From contig NC_006087.1 in NCBI RefSeq assembly GCF_000007665.1, positions 372,001-436,000 of the forward strand: DNA of 64,000 bases, in the 5' to 3' direction. The position numbers and the translations under genes are program-made. This DNA is from Leifsonia xyli subsp. xyli str. CTCB07. GTDB taxonomy: Bacteria > Actinomycetota > Actinomycetes > Actinomycetales > Microbacteriaceae. Of the stretch, positions 28,896 through 37,847 are shown piece by piece. The notes beneath the pieces are model-generated. The model made no database searches, was not told the origin of the DNA, and worked only from the letters and a program-made list of their open reading frames with translations. Within the stretch, counting starts at the first letter, position 1, and every line of letters starts with the position of its first letter.

Positions 28896-29178
28896 TGTCG
28901 ATGCCGAGTGAATAATCACCCCCTGGTGCCGTCTGAATCTTGACCCCTTCGGCACTCTTGGGAGGGTGATCGAAGTGGAAGATTGGGCGGAGATCCGCCG
29001 GTTGTACTCGGCGGATGGTTTGCCGATCAAGGAGATCGTCCGGCGCCTGAGTATCTCGCGGAACACGGTTCGGGCGGCGTTGCGGTGCGTCCTGATCGGC
29101 CGCGCCGACAAAAACTGACCCCCAAGGGGGTCAAGATTCAGACGGCGAAAAGGGGTAAGACTTCACCCGGCATTGACA
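28896..29178 (+). mobile_element. 283-bp IS21-type mini-element (MITE-like)
   Basis: Terminal inverted repeats of about 52 bp (TGTCGATGCCGAGTGAATAA left; TGTCAATGCCGGGTGAAGTC right, complement), both containing GCCGTCTGAATCTTGACCCC. A perfect 5-bp target duplication CCGTA lies at 28891-28895 and 29179-29183. Inside is only the first 50 codons of an istA-like gene. It is an internal-deletion derivative that could be moved only by a related element in trans. Confidence 0.85.
28966..29118 (+). pseudogene. IstA N-terminal fragment in mini-element
   Basis: 50 residues from GTG: MIEVEDWAEIRRLYSADGLP, then the HTH IKEIVRRLSISRNTVRAALR, ending after RADKN at a TGA near the right repeat. It corresponds to the DNA-binding HTH of IstA without the catalytic core. 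If made, it might bind related IS21 ends. Confidence 0.7.
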
Positions 29179-29407
29179 CCGTAAGGAGATGGCCGTGGTT
29201 GACACGACCGATTGGATGTTCAGATTCGGTTGGCTAACAGAAATTGGAGCGCCGGTACCAACCAGCAACCCGCACCGGCCATCAGTTGGAGCGTCGACAC
29301 TCACACTCGCCAGACCCTCCTGCGGTGTGGAAAAAACAACGGGGAGAGATCGCGCTATACCCCGGGGTACGAGGCTGAGGGCCCGAAGGGGGTGGGTACC
29401 CCCTTTG

Positions 29408-29706
29408 TCACCAGATCGGAGTTGTGATGACCTTCTGAGGCGGTTTTGGTGGTTGCGGGTCACGCATCTTGTTTCCGCGTAACTGGTTGCAGCGTCGGCA
29501 GATGACGCGACCATTGCTGAGGGCGTTCGTCCCACCGTTTGCTCAAGGAATGATATGGTCTGGTTCGGCGCTGTTCGGTTTGCGTGTGATCTTGTAATCG
29601 AGCCCGACCACACAGAACAGTGCATGACGCCTTGACTCCGGCCGGCGGCTAGGACTCTCTTCCTCCAGTGGAGGTAGGGGGCAAGTCCCGTGCGTGAGGT
29701 TGCCAT
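29408..29706 (-). pseudogene. Phage HNH endonuclease, frameshifted and with TGA
   Basis: It begins MATSRTGLAPYLHWRKRVLA. One base is lost near 29620 at the first Cys pair (MHCSV, natural VGLDYKITRKPNSAEPDHII). A TGA stands after DHIIP where Trp or another residue is expected, then ANGGTNALSNGRVICRRCNQ gives the rest of the HNH/zinc core. It lies upstream of the terminase genes, the usual site of the HNH protein that assists packaging in actinophages. The flanking gaps (29179-29407 and 29707-29955) hold no gene I can support. Confidence 0.75.
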
Positions 29707-29955
29707 TGTGGTGTTCCCCTCACGGCGTGCTAGGCGCGCAGTCTTGTGAGCCTCCCCAGGAGGTTGAAGCACTCCAGGTTGGGTGGAGGCTTGATTATCT
29801 GGAACCGGATCCGACTGGACCATTCCGTCGTTTCCGGTTAGGGCTTCAGGGTGGTGGTAGGCAGAGCTCACCTGAGCGTTCCCAGTGTAGCAGGTGAAGT
29901 ACCCGGTTGTGATTTGTTCATGCTGCCCCTGCTCTATGAGCGTGTCGTCGCGAGG

Positions 29956-30609
29956 TCAGGTGCTCAAGCTGCCCTTCTCGGTCAGTTCGTCGTGGAGTTC
30001 CATCACCGAGTCCCTCCCGTCCCAGACGGTCTTGCAGAACTGGCAGAGCGCGGAGAGGTCTTTCGGGGTTCGCCCGTCCTCGTCGAGGACATACTCGATC
30101 TTGATGGGGTACATGCCGCCGCCGTGGATGCGGTCGCCCCATTGAGTGGTGCCGCAGATGGGGCAGGCGGCTTCGATGATGAACGATTTGGGTTTCGCGA
30201 GGAGGCGTCGCATGTGGTGTGCCCACCCGTTGAGCTGTCGGATCGCCCAGCCGGGGTCGAAGTCGCGGTCGCGGTGAACGGCCCGGTACCAGGTGTTCAG
30301 ATCGGTGATCGGGTTCCGTGATGGTTTCACCCCTGCTGTGGCAGCCCATGACGTGATCTGGGTTGCGATCTTCGCGTACTCAATGAGCATATGTGAGTCG
30401 AGGGGCATGCGTTCTGAGGCGGATAGTGCAGAGCCATCGTTGGATTCACCGGACGGCCACACGGCTTCACGCATTTGGGTGAGCAGTGGATCCTGTCTCA
30501 CCTCATGGACCCTCTCCCACCGGCCGGTCTTCTCGTTCTTCTGAGCGATGCCGACAACTGGCTTCGTGAGCGTTTCGACCGCTGCCAGGAGCGGGTCGGT
30601 GTCGGTCAT
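29956..30609 (-). CDS. Phage early protein with zinc ribbon (DUF7341-like)
   Basis: 217 residues from ATG 30609, overlapping a small upstream frame in ATGA. A helical N-terminal half includes MPLDSHMLIEYAKIATQITS. The C-terminal half has CPICGTTQWGD and CQFCKTVWDGRD, a four-Cys zinc ribbon. Proteins of this layout are common in early regions of actinophages; the function is not known. The frame is intact. Confidence 0.7.
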   Translation of the reverse strand: MTDTDPLLAAVETLTKPVVGIAQKNEKTGRWERVHEVRQDPLLTQMREAVWPSGESNDGSALSASERMPLDSHMLIEYAKIATQITSWAATAGVKPSRNPITDLNTWYRAVHRDRDFDPGWAIRQLNGWAHHMRRLLAKPKSFIIEAACPICGTTQWGDRIHGGGMYPIKIEYVLDEDGRTPKDLSALCQFCKTVWDGRDSVMELHDELTEKGSLST

Positions 30610-30745
30610 GCGGGGGTTTCCTCGTCGGCTGTCCCGCGGAACAGGTCGGACAGGTCCACCGGCAAGTGCAGGGACAGCCACAGGAACTCCTGAGCCGTGA
30701 CGACGTTGCTCGCGAGAGTCGTGGTGTCTACCTCGCCCGCGTCAT
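30606..30745 (-). other. Small phage frame without clear start
   Basis: About 45 codons read DDAGEVDTTTLASNVVTAQE then FLWLSLHLPVDLSDLFRGTA, ending in an ATGA overlap with the next gene. The text looks protein-like, but no ATG or GTG lies in this frame after the upstream stop; an ATG one frame off (at ~30738) suggests an indel in the first codons. Confidence 0.4.
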
Positions 30746-31062
30746 CCCAGACGCATCTGGATGCGTGTGCGCGCGAACTCGATCAACTCGGCCCGCACTT
30801 CTGGATTGAGGCGAACGCGGCCCACGCTCTCCACCGGGTGTCCGGTTTCGTTGAGGATCTGATTGGTTTCGGCGGCGCTCGTGCGGAGATAGGCGATGCG
30901 GTCGGCGATGCACCGATCTAACACCAGGAGGCGCTCCACAATGTATTCGGCGCAGAGTCCCTGGCGTAGCGATAGCTCCTGCTGCCATCGGGCCTCGGAC
31001 TGGATGAGGCCTCGAACACCGTCCAACGTTTCGGCTGCGGTCGGGGTGGTGGGGTTGGTCAT
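30742..31062 (-). CDS. Hypothetical phage early protein
   Basis: 106 residues from ATG 31062 with CTAGGAGAAC upstream. All-helical and charged (LIQSEARWQQELSLRQGLCA, then VLDRCIADRIAYLRTSAAET). I recognise no family. It lies between the SSB remnant and the zinc-ribbon gene in a tightly packed early operon. Confidence 0.6.
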   Translation of the reverse strand: MTNPTTPTAAETLDGVRGLIQSEARWQQELSLRQGLCAEYIVERLLVLDRCIADRIAYLRTSAAETNQILNETGHPVESVGRVRLNPEVRAELIEFARTRIQMRLG

Positions 31063-31073
31063 GGGGTGTTCTC

Positions 31074-31512
31074 CTAGAAGGGGGTGTCGTCGGCCGGTGG
31101 AACGTTGTCCCAGGGATCGGGTGTGGGTGTGGCGGCCCAGCCGGGGTTTCCTGTGGCCTCGGGGGTGTGTTTGGGGCGTTGGATGATGGTGGCGAGGGTC
31201 GGGTTGGTCACGGTGAGGTTGATCCTGGACTTCCCGTTCGCTTCCCACGCCTTCAGTTCCACACTTGTGCCGGTGAGGGTGACGAGGCTGCCCTTGCGGA
31301 CGGGGAGCCGATCACCGCGTCGGCGTACTCGTCCCAGAACGCCGTCATCGCCCACACGGTGGGGCCGGCATCAACCCATTGCCCGGTCTCGTCGTCTCGC
31401 TTCCGCGGGGTGTGCGGGACGGTCACGTTCACCACCCGGTGACGTTCGGGATCACGCTCATCGTGAGCTCGTTGGCGATGAAACCCTCCACCGCGATAAC
31501 CATCTTGCTCAC
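31074..31512 (-). pseudogene. Phage single-stranded DNA-binding protein, frameshifted
   Basis: GTG start 31512: MSKMVIAVEGFIANELTMSV. One base is lost near 31440 (natural HRVVNVTVPHTPRKRDDETG) and a second shift lies near 31330 (natural RKGSLVTLTGTSVELKAWEA). The end DPWDNVPPADDTPF is the acidic SSB tail that binds partner proteins. OB-fold SSB of about 145 residues if repaired. Confidence 0.8.
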
Positions 31513-31625
31513 GCCGCATTTCCTTTCGTCTCGGCGGGCTTCTTCCTCGCCCGCCGTTTCCTCATAAACGTGCACACCACCGAGAAGACCGCGCACCCCC
31601 ACACAAACAACTCCTGCCCGTTCAT
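31509..31625 (-). CDS. 38-residue phage membrane protein
   Basis: MNGQELFVWGCAVFSVVCTF forms one membrane helix, followed by a very basic tail (MRKRRARKKPAETK). The end overlaps the SSB start, and the start overlaps the end of the antirepressor fragment. Function unknown. Confidence 0.5.
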   Translation of the reverse strand: MNGQELFVWGCAVFSVVCTFMRKRRARKKPAETKGNAA

Positions 31626-31995
31626 GCGGTTACCGCCGTAAGCGCCCCAACATGGAGACGCTGCCGTAACCGGTCCACGCCTTTCACGGTGCCCCGCACC
31701 TGCGGGGCGTCGAGCACGAGGTCCCCGGTTGCGGGGTGGTGGTGGAACTGGGCCTTCTCCGCCAGGTAGCCTTTCTCCACCCGCTCCGCGTAGGCGCGCC
31801 ACTTCCCATCCCCACCGCGATACACCCACCGGATCCCCTCCAACTGGGCGAACAAGCGTTGCGGACCCGTGGGAACCCCAGCACGGGACAGGATCTTCGC
31901 CGCATCCCCAACCGAGTAGTCACCCGCCGCCGAGACGATCGCATCCCACGCACCCGCACGCGGAGCCAACCGTACGTTCTCCACCGTGAGCTGCT
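31622..31995 (-). pseudogene. Phage antirepressor KilAC domain, 5' end deleted
   Basis: About 120 residues remain: LTVENVRLAPRAGAWDAIVS, then DYSVGDAAKILSRAGVPTGP and LRQRL near the end. This is the KilAC (ANT) C-terminal domain of phage antirepressors. The N-terminal half (Bro-N or Rha-like) is missing because the phage sequence stops at about 31995 and host tad sequence begins. It is the most upstream phage gene left. Confidence 0.75.
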
Positions 31996-32502
31996 GGCGG
32001 CGCGGGGAAGACGACCCTCCTCGCGGCGACGCTCGCCCACGCGCCGCCCACCGAGTGCCTCGTCGTGATCGAGGATGTCGCCGAACTTCGCATCCCGCCC
32101 CCGCACGTCGTCGGCCTTCAGTCGCGACAGCCGAATCTGGAGGGTGCGGGTGGGGTGGACCTGCGTCGCCTCGTCCGCGAGGCACTGCGGATGCGACCGG
32201 ACCGGCTTGTCCTGGGGGAGTGCCGCGGCGCCGAGATCAGCGATCTCCTGTCGGCGCTCAACACCGGACACGACGGCGGAGCTGGAACCCTGCATGCCAA
32301 CTCCATCGAGGACATCCCGGCCCGGCTCGAGGCGCTTGGGGCGCTCGCGGGCCTGGACGATCGTGCAGTGGCGCGTCAGACGGTCAGCGCTATCGGGATG
32401 GTCGTCCACGTCGAACGCTCGGGTGGGCGGCGCCGAATGGCGGGGTTCGGCCGGCTCGCGCTCGGCGGCGACGGCCGTCTGCGGGTGGTGCGGGATGACT
32501 GA
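31996..32502 (+). pseudogene. TadA/CpaF-type secretion ATPase, N-terminus deleted
   Basis: The frame opens inside the Walker A motif (GGAGKTTLL), then has VVIEDVAELR, the Asp box MRPDRLVLGECRGAEISDLL (Walker B) and the His box (TGHDGGAGTLHANS). All sequence before the P-loop is missing, so about half the ATPase is gone. The Flp pilus genes follow with an 8-base overlap. Without its start this motor should be non-functional unless another copy exists. Confidence 0.85.
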
Positions 32503-33418
32503 GCGCGGCCGGAGGCGGCCCGGCCTCGAGGAAGACACGCTTGCCGAGGCCGTCGAGGCGCTGGGCGTGCTGCTGGAGGCGGGGGTGGCTCCGGAATCGG
32601 CTTGGGGCTATCTCGCGGAGGACTCATCGCATCCCGCGATCGGCCGCGTGGCGCGAGCGGTCTCGGCGGGGGAGCGGCCGGGGGACGCGCTCGCGCTCGT
32701 CTCGGTCCGGGCGGGCCCTGCCGTTCGGACAGTCGCGGCGGCCTGGCAGGTCGCCGAGGCCGCCGGAGCCGCGCTCTCGCCCGTGCTCCGCGGCGCCGGA
32801 GCCTCGCTCCGCGACCGCGCGGAGACGGCGCGTGAAGTGGAAGCGGCGCTAAGCGGCCCCCGGGCGACCTCACGGCTGATGACGGCCCTTCCCCTGGTGG
32901 GGCTGCTCATGGCGGCCGGGCTCGGGATCGACGTCCTCGGTGCGATCACTGGTTCGCTGATCGGCTGGGGGCTCCTCGTCGCCGGTGTCGGGCTGACGTT
33001 CGCGGGGCGGGCCTGGATGTCCCGGCTGGTCCGCTCCGCGACGGCGACGGGCCCCGTCGCAGGCATCGGACTGGATCTGATGGGGGCTGCCCTTGCGGGC
33101 GGTCTCTCCGTGCCGGGTGCGCGACGGCTCATCGGCGAGGTGCGGGAGCGTGCGGGGCTGGACACCGGCGACGATCATGTGCTCGACCGCGTGCTCCGTA
33201 TCGAGGAACGCGCGGGGGCGCCGGTGGCCGATCTCCTGGCGTCCGCATCTCGGCAGGAGCGGCGCTCCGCCCGCGTCGAGGGACGAGCGCGAGCGGCGAC
33301 GCTGGCTGTGCGGCTGTTGCTCCCGCTCGGTGTCTGTGTCCTCCCCGCGTTTCTCGTTCTTGGCGTCGCGCCGGTCATCCTCGCGATGATCTCATCCACA
33401 GTGATCGGTCTCCGATGA
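32495..33418 (+). CDS. Flp pilus assembly protein TadB-like
   Basis: 307 residues. Two GspF/T2SSF-type helical regions: the first (LAEAVEALGVLLEAGVAPES) and the second (MGAALAGGLSVPGARRLIGE) are each followed by helices, with membrane segments near residues 128-170 and 275-305. TadB/TadC form the inner-membrane platform for the Flp pilus. The ATG overlaps the end of the ATPase frame. Intact, though its ATPase partner is truncated. Confidence 0.8.
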   Translation: MTERGRRRPGLEEDTLAEAVEALGVLLEAGVAPESAWGYLAEDSSHPAIGRVARAVSAGERPGDALALVSVRAGPAVRTVAAAWQVAEAAGAALSPVLRGAGASLRDRAETAREVEAALSGPRATSRLMTALPLVGLLMAAGLGIDVLGAITGSLIGWGLLVAGVGLTFAGRAWMSRLVRSATATGPVAGIGLDLMGAALAGGLSVPGARRLIGEVRERAGLDTGDDHVLDRVLRIEERAGAPVADLLASASRQERRSARVEGRARAATLAVRLLLPLGVCVLPAFLVLGVAPVILAMISSTVIGLR

Positions 33419-33499
33419 CTTATCAACAGATTCGCCCGACTCGAACCACGCCCGAGCCTTCGCCGCGAGGATCGAGTCATCGACAACGAAGGAGGACCC

Positions 33500-33679
33500 A
33501 TGCGGGAGTTCACGAACAGGCTGATCAACGAAGAACGCGGCGCGAGCACGGCCGAATACGCGGTCACCACCATGGCGGCGGTGGGCTTCGCCGGGCTGCT
33601 GCTGGTGCTGCTGCGGGGCGACGAGGTCCGTGGCATCCTGAGCGAACTGGTGAGACGTGCGCTCACGGTGGCCGGTTAG
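33500..33679 (+). CDS. Flp-type pilin (DUF4244)
   Basis: 59 residues with AAGGAGGACC before the start. MREFTNRLINEERGASTAEY is followed by one hydrophobic helix, the layout of actinobacterial Flp pilins where cleavage occurs after the Gly before the A-S-T-A-E-Y segment. It lies between TadB and TadE genes, the usual order. Confidence 0.8.
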   Translation: MREFTNRLINEERGASTAEYAVTTMAAVGFAGLLLVLLRGDEVRGILSELVRRALTVAG

Positions 33680-34004
33680 CGCCGAGCGCGGCAGCGTGAC
33701 CGCAGAGTTCGCAGCCGCGCTCCCCGCCGTCATCGTCGGGCTCGGGTTGTGCATCGCCGGTGTCCAGGCCGTAGCACAGCAGGCGGTGCTGACCGATCGG
33801 GCCGCCGTGACGGCCCGGTTGCTCGGGCGCGGGGATGTTCCTCCCGATCCGCCGGGTGGACAGACGAGCACGACCGAGAGGGAAAAGGGGATGGTGTGCG
33901 TGCGGATGTCCGCCCCAGTCGCCGCGATCGGACTCGGCGGCCTCGGGCCCGCTGTGAACGCCAGGGCGTGTGCGCTGGATGAGTCGGCGGTCGAGGGGCC
34001 ATGA
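33657..34004 (+). CDS. TadE-like pseudopilin
   Basis: 115 residues. AERGSVTAEFAAALPAVIVG is the TadE signature (Gly before S-V-T-A-E-F) at the start of one membrane helix, followed by a small periplasm-side domain with Cys pairs (MVCVRM, RACALDES). Start GTG 33657 overlaps the pilin gene by 23 bases; a shorter start is possible. Minor pilin of the Flp system. Confidence 0.75.
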   Translation: MRSRWPVSAERGSVTAEFAAALPAVIVGLGLCIAGVQAVAQQAVLTDRAAVTARLLGRGDVPPDPPGGQTSTTEREKGMVCVRMSAPVAAIGLGGLGPAVNARACALDESAVEGP

Positions 34005-34480
34005 TGGCATCGGAGACACCGGGCTCACGCAGGAGGTTCGTGTCCGGTGGCGATGAGTGTGCGAGTCGCGGCGGGGAGGTGGCAGCGGCTGTGGGGTGTG
34101 GTGCGCCTTCGGGTTTGCCGCCGGCCCGGGGTGCAGCTGTCCTCCTCTCCTCGGATCGCGGAGCGGGCACCGTCTTTGTTCTGCTGATCGTGGCTGTCGT
34201 CGTGCTCGGGCTGCTCGTGATGGCGGTCTGCGGTGCGCTGGCGGCTCAGCGACGGGCGGGCGTCGCGGCGGACCTGGCAGCGCTCGCGGCGCCGGACATC
34301 GCCATTGGACGGCTGCCGGGCGAACCGTGTGAGGTCGCCCGGAGTGTCGCGAGGGCGAATGGCGCGGTGGTGAGTTCGTGTGCGATGACGGAGGCCGTCG
34401 CCCTTGTCACCGTGCAGGTGGGTTACGCCGGGATCACGGCCTCCGCATCCGCTCGAGCGGGACCGGCGGGCACACCATGA
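34001..34480 (+). CDS. TadE/Rv3654c-like Flp protein
   Basis: 159 residues from ATG 34001, in ATGA overlap with the previous stop. The segment SSDRGAGTVFVLLIVAVVVL gives the Gly-containing processing region and helix, and the rest (AAQRRAGVAADLAALAAPDI) matches the secretion/helicase-neighbourhood TadE-like proteins. The ~45 residues before the motif are unusually long; the real start may be later. Confidence 0.7.
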   Translation: MMASETPGSRRRFVSGGDECASRGGEVAAAVGCGAPSGLPPARGAAVLLSSDRGAGTVFVLLIVAVVVLGLLVMAVCGALAAQRRAGVAADLAALAAPDIAIGRLPGEPCEVARSVARANGAVVSSCAMTEAVALVTVQVGYAGITASASARAGPAGTP

Positions 34481-34513
34481 GCCGCTGCGCGGGCCGCACA
34501 GGTCGAGCATCGC

Positions 34514-34765
34514 TCAGTCGAACACCGTCTCCACATATCGATACGCCGCCGCGCTCGGAAGCGGCGTACGGGCGTCGCCGGGAGCGAACTCGACCTCTGC
34601 GCTGGCGGCACGTACGTATACGAAGCGCTTGCCCGCGGTGGTGGAGGGGAGTTCCAGACGGGGACGGAGCCCGTCCTCGTCGAGGAAGGTCATGGCGATG
34701 GTCTTGCCCTCAAGGGGGCCGTCTAGCAGCTTGGCGGTGTACGTCGTCGTCGAAGTCGGTGCCAT
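34514..34765 (-). CDS. Hypothetical protein
   Basis: 83 residues, beginning MAPTSTTTYTAKLLDGPLEG and beta-rich, with no named motif. It converges on the tad genes with a 33-base gap. A short conserved-looking protein; function unknown. Confidence 0.55.
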   Translation of the reverse strand: MAPTSTTTYTAKLLDGPLEGKTIAMTFLDEDGLRPRLELPSTTAGKRFVYVRAASAEVEFAPGDARTPLPSAAAYRYVETVFD

Positions 34766-34890
34766 ACCCTTATTGTCCGCGTTCGCTGCGTGACCGCAAG
34801 ACCGGTGCGGTTCGGGCGATGCGCCCAGGGCGAACGTCCGTTGAGAGGATTAGGCACACTGGCGGCTGAGGTGTGTATGGTTTGCCTGTT

Positions 34891-34917
34891 GGGCCGTGTG
34901 GGCCGTGTGGGCCGCGC
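34891..34917. repeat. Tandem 9-bp repeat upstream of topA
   Basis: GGGCCGTGT occurs twice in tandem followed by a degenerate third unit. It lies in the 240-base gap between the divergent genes 34765 and 35004, which must hold the topA promoter. Confidence 0.6.
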
Positions 34918-35003
34918 TCGCCGCCATCGAAGCGGCGCTCGGGGGGGGCGCAACCGCACGTTCGTCAAACCGATCGTGCGTACAGATATTAGCGAGGAGT
35001 AAG

Positions 35004-37847
35004 GTGCCCGCCACGAAGAAACTCGTCATCGTCGAGTCTCCGAACAAGATGAAGTCCATCGCGCAGTATTTGGGCGACGGCTACGAGGTCATGGCCTCGG
35101 TCGGACACATTCGCGACCTCATCGAGCCCAAGAACCTGCCGCCGGAGCTGAAGAAGGGGTCGCTCGGCAAGTTCTCGGTGGATGTCGAGAACGAGTTCGA
35201 GCCCTACTACGTCGTGTCCGACCAGAAGAAGAAGACGGTCGCCGACCTGAAGCGGGCGCTGAAGGACGCCGACGAGCTCCTGCTCGCCACGGATGAGGAC
35301 CGCGAGGGGGAAGCCATCGCCTGGCACCTGGTCGAGGTGCTCAAACCGAAGGTGCCCGTCAAGCGGATGGTGTTCCACGAGATCACCCGTGAGGCGATCG
35401 AGAAGGCGCGCGACAACACACGCCAGATCGACACGGCCCTCGTCGACGCCCAGGAGACCCGGCGCATCTTGGACCGCCTGTACGGCTACGAGGTGTCGCC
35501 GGTGCTCTGGCGGAAGGTCGGTCCCGGGCTGTCGGCAGGCCGCGTCCAGTCCGCGGCGACGCGGCTCGTCGTGGACCGCGAACGGGAGCGCCTGGCGTTC
35601 GTCGCGGCGAGCTACTGGGGACTGACAGCCGAGCTTGCGCCCGAAGAGGCCCCGTCCTTCGGGGCCCGCCTTGCGCGGGTCGACGGCGATCGGATCGCGA
35701 CCGGCCGCGACTTCGACGACCACGGTCGATTGACCTCCGGGGCTCGGACCCTCGACGAGGTCGCCGCGCAGGAGCTCACCGAGGCGGTCCGGAAGCCGAG
35801 CACGGTCGTGTCGGTCGCGAAGGTCGACTCGAAGCCGTACTCGCGGCGTCCGGCAGCCCCGTTCACCACCTCGACGATGCAGCAGGAGGCCGCCCGGAAG
35901 CTGCGGTTCTCGGCGCGTCAGACGATGAGCGTCGCGCAGTCGCTCTATGAGAACGGCTACATCACCTATATGCGCACCGACTCCGCTTCGCTGTCGCAGC
36001 AGGCGACGAACGCGGCACGGGCACAGGCGGCGAAGCTGTACGGTCCCGAGACGGTCCCCGAGAAGCCACGCGTCTACACTTCCAAGAGCAAGAACGCACA
36101 GGAGGCCCACGAGGCGATACGTCCGTCGGGTGAGACGTTCCGAACGCCGGCCGAGCTGGAGAAGTCGCTGCGCGGACCGGAGCTGCGGCTCTACGACCTG
36201 ATCTGGAAGCGCACGGTCGCCTCGCAGATGGCCGACGCCAAGGGACAGACCGCTTCGGTCACCGTCGAGGCCGCCATCGCGGAGGGGCAGCTCGAGGGGA
36301 CGGTCGCCGAGTTCACCGAGAGCGGCACCGTGATCACCTTCCGCGGGTTCCTGGGCGCCTACGAAGAAGGCCGGGACGAGGAACGCAACGCCTCCGACAC
36401 CGGTGAGTCCAAGCTCCCGCCGCTGACGGCCGGCCAGACGCTGTCCGTCCAGGAGGTCGCAGCGGACGGGCACGAGACCACCCCGCCGCCGCGCTACACC
36501 GAGGCGAGCCTCGTCAAGTCGCTGGAGGAACTCGGGATCGGGCGTCCGTCGACGTTCGCGAGCATCATCTCCACGATCATCGACCGCGGCTATGTCACCC
36601 AGCGCGGGCAGGCGCTCGTGCCGAGCTGGGTGGCGTTCTCGGTCGTTCGCCTGCTGGAGGACTACTTCGGCGACCTCGTGCAGTATGACTTCACGGCCGA
36701 GATGGAAGACGACCTCGACCGCATCGCCGGCGGCGTGGCGGCGCGTGTGGACTGGCTGAACAGCTTCTACTTCGGCAGCGACAAGCACATGGGGCTGCGC
36801 CGGGTCATCGACAATCTCGGTGAGATCGACGCGCGCAGCATCAACTCGATCGCGATCGAAGACGGCGTGACGCTTCGCATCGGCAAGTACGGTCCTTACC
36901 TCGAGCTCACCGAACCGGCTGCGACGGAGGGCACGTCGCCGCGCCGGGTCACCATCCCGCCGGAGCTGGCCCCGGACGAGCTGACCCCGGCCAAGGCGCG
37001 CGAGCTGATCGAAGCGCCCGTCCAGACCGACCGTGTGCTGGGCACCAACCCGGCCAACGGGAAGCTGGTGCTCGCGAAAGACGGCCGGTTCGGTCCCTAC
37101 GTGACCGAAGCCGATCCGGAAGAGCCCGAGGCCGACCAGCGGACCGGCGAGGTGATCGAGGCCAGGAAGCCCGCGAAGAAGGCCGCGGCGCCGAAGCAGC
37201 GCACGGCGTCCCTCTTCAAATCGATGGACCTGGCGAGCGTCGACCTGGACACCGCGCTCCGTTTGCTCGATCTGCCACGTGTCGTCGGTGTGGACCCGGA
37301 GAGCGGGGACGAGATCCAGGCGCAGAACGGCCGTTACGGGCCGTATCTGAAGAAAGGGACCGACACCCGCTCGCTGCCGGGAGAGGACGATATCTTCGCT
37401 GTCGACCTCGTGGGGGCGCTGGACCTGTTCGCCCAGCCGAAGTACGGCAACCGGCGTGTCTCGAGCGCGCTCAAGGAATTCGATCCGGACCCGGTCAGCG
37501 GCAAACCGATCAAGGTGAAGGACGGCCGGTTCGGTCCGTACGTCACCGACGGCGAGACGAACGCGACCATCCCGCGTGGCGAGACCGTGGACGAGGTCGA
37601 CTTCGAGCGGGCCGTGCAACTGCTGGCCGATAAACGCGTCAAGGGCCCGGCGAAGAAGACCGCCTCGCGCGCGAGTGCCGCGAAGAAGACGACTGCGAAG
37701 CCGGCTGCTGCGAAGAAGACGGCCGCGGCCACGAGCGCAGCGGCCACGTCGACCGCGGAGAAGACCACGGCGGCGAAGAAGGCCGCCGCTGCGGCCAAGA
37801 CCACCGCATCCACCGCTGCGGAGCCGACCGCTGCGGACGCGGAGTGA
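35004..37847 (+). CDS. topA: DNA topoisomerase I
   Basis: 947 residues from GTG 35004 with GAGGAG upstream. The Toprim domain is at the start (KKLVIVESPNKMKS, then DEDREGEAIAWHL), and the active-site Tyr is in ENGYITYMRTDS near residue 320. Three repeats of the form V-D-P-x-S-G-x-x-I-x-x-x-x-G-R-[FY]-G-P-Y follow, instead of zinc fingers, and the tail is rich in Lys-Ala (about 65 residues). It relaxes negative supercoils. The tail is typical of actinobacterial TopA. tmk follows with a 4-base overlap. Confidence 0.95.
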   Translation: MPATKKLVIVESPNKMKSIAQYLGDGYEVMASVGHIRDLIEPKNLPPELKKGSLGKFSVDVENEFEPYYVVSDQKKKTVADLKRALKDADELLLATDEDREGEAIAWHLVEVLKPKVPVKRMVFHEITREAIEKARDNTRQIDTALVDAQETRRILDRLYGYEVSPVLWRKVGPGLSAGRVQSAATRLVVDRERERLAFVAASYWGLTAELAPEEAPSFGARLARVDGDRIATGRDFDDHGRLTSGARTLDEVAAQELTEAVRKPSTVVSVAKVDSKPYSRRPAAPFTTSTMQQEAARKLRFSARQTMSVAQSLYENGYITYMRTDSASLSQQATNAARAQAAKLYGPETVPEKPRVYTSKSKNAQEAHEAIRPSGETFRTPAELEKSLRGPELRLYDLIWKRTVASQMADAKGQTASVTVEAAIAEGQLEGTVAEFTESGTVITFRGFLGAYEEGRDEERNASDTGESKLPPLTAGQTLSVQEVAADGHETTPPPRYTEASLVKSLEELGIGRPSTFASIISTIIDRGYVTQRGQALVPSWVAFSVVRLLEDYFGDLVQYDFTAEMEDDLDRIAGGVAARVDWLNSFYFGSDKHMGLRRVIDNLGEIDARSINSIAIEDGVTLRIGKYGPYLELTEPAATEGTSPRRVTIPPELAPDELTPAKARELIEAPVQTDRVLGTNPANGKLVLAKDGRFGPYVTEADPEEPEADQRTGEVIEARKPAKKAAAPKQRTASLFKSMDLASVDLDTALRLLDLPRVVGVDPESGDEIQAQNGRYGPYLKKGTDTRSLPGEDDIFAVDLVGALDLFAQPKYGNRRVSSALKEFDPDPVSGKPIKVKDGRFGPYVTDGETNATIPRGETVDEVDFERAVQLLADKRVKGPAKKTASRASAAKKTTAKPAAAKKTAAATSAAATSTAEKTTAAKKAAAAAKTTASTAAEPTAADAE

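Noticed and set aside
29707..29955. Possible tRNA or structured RNA between HNH and zinc-ribbon genes
   Set aside because: Short GC-rich repeats are present, but no acceptor, anticodon or T-arm pattern could be built on either strand.
34989..37619. 876-codon open frame opposite topA
   Set aside because: It is the high-GC shadow of topA; the plus-strand frame has Toprim and active-site motifs and a ribosome site, the minus-strand frame has Arg/Leu-rich text with no motif.
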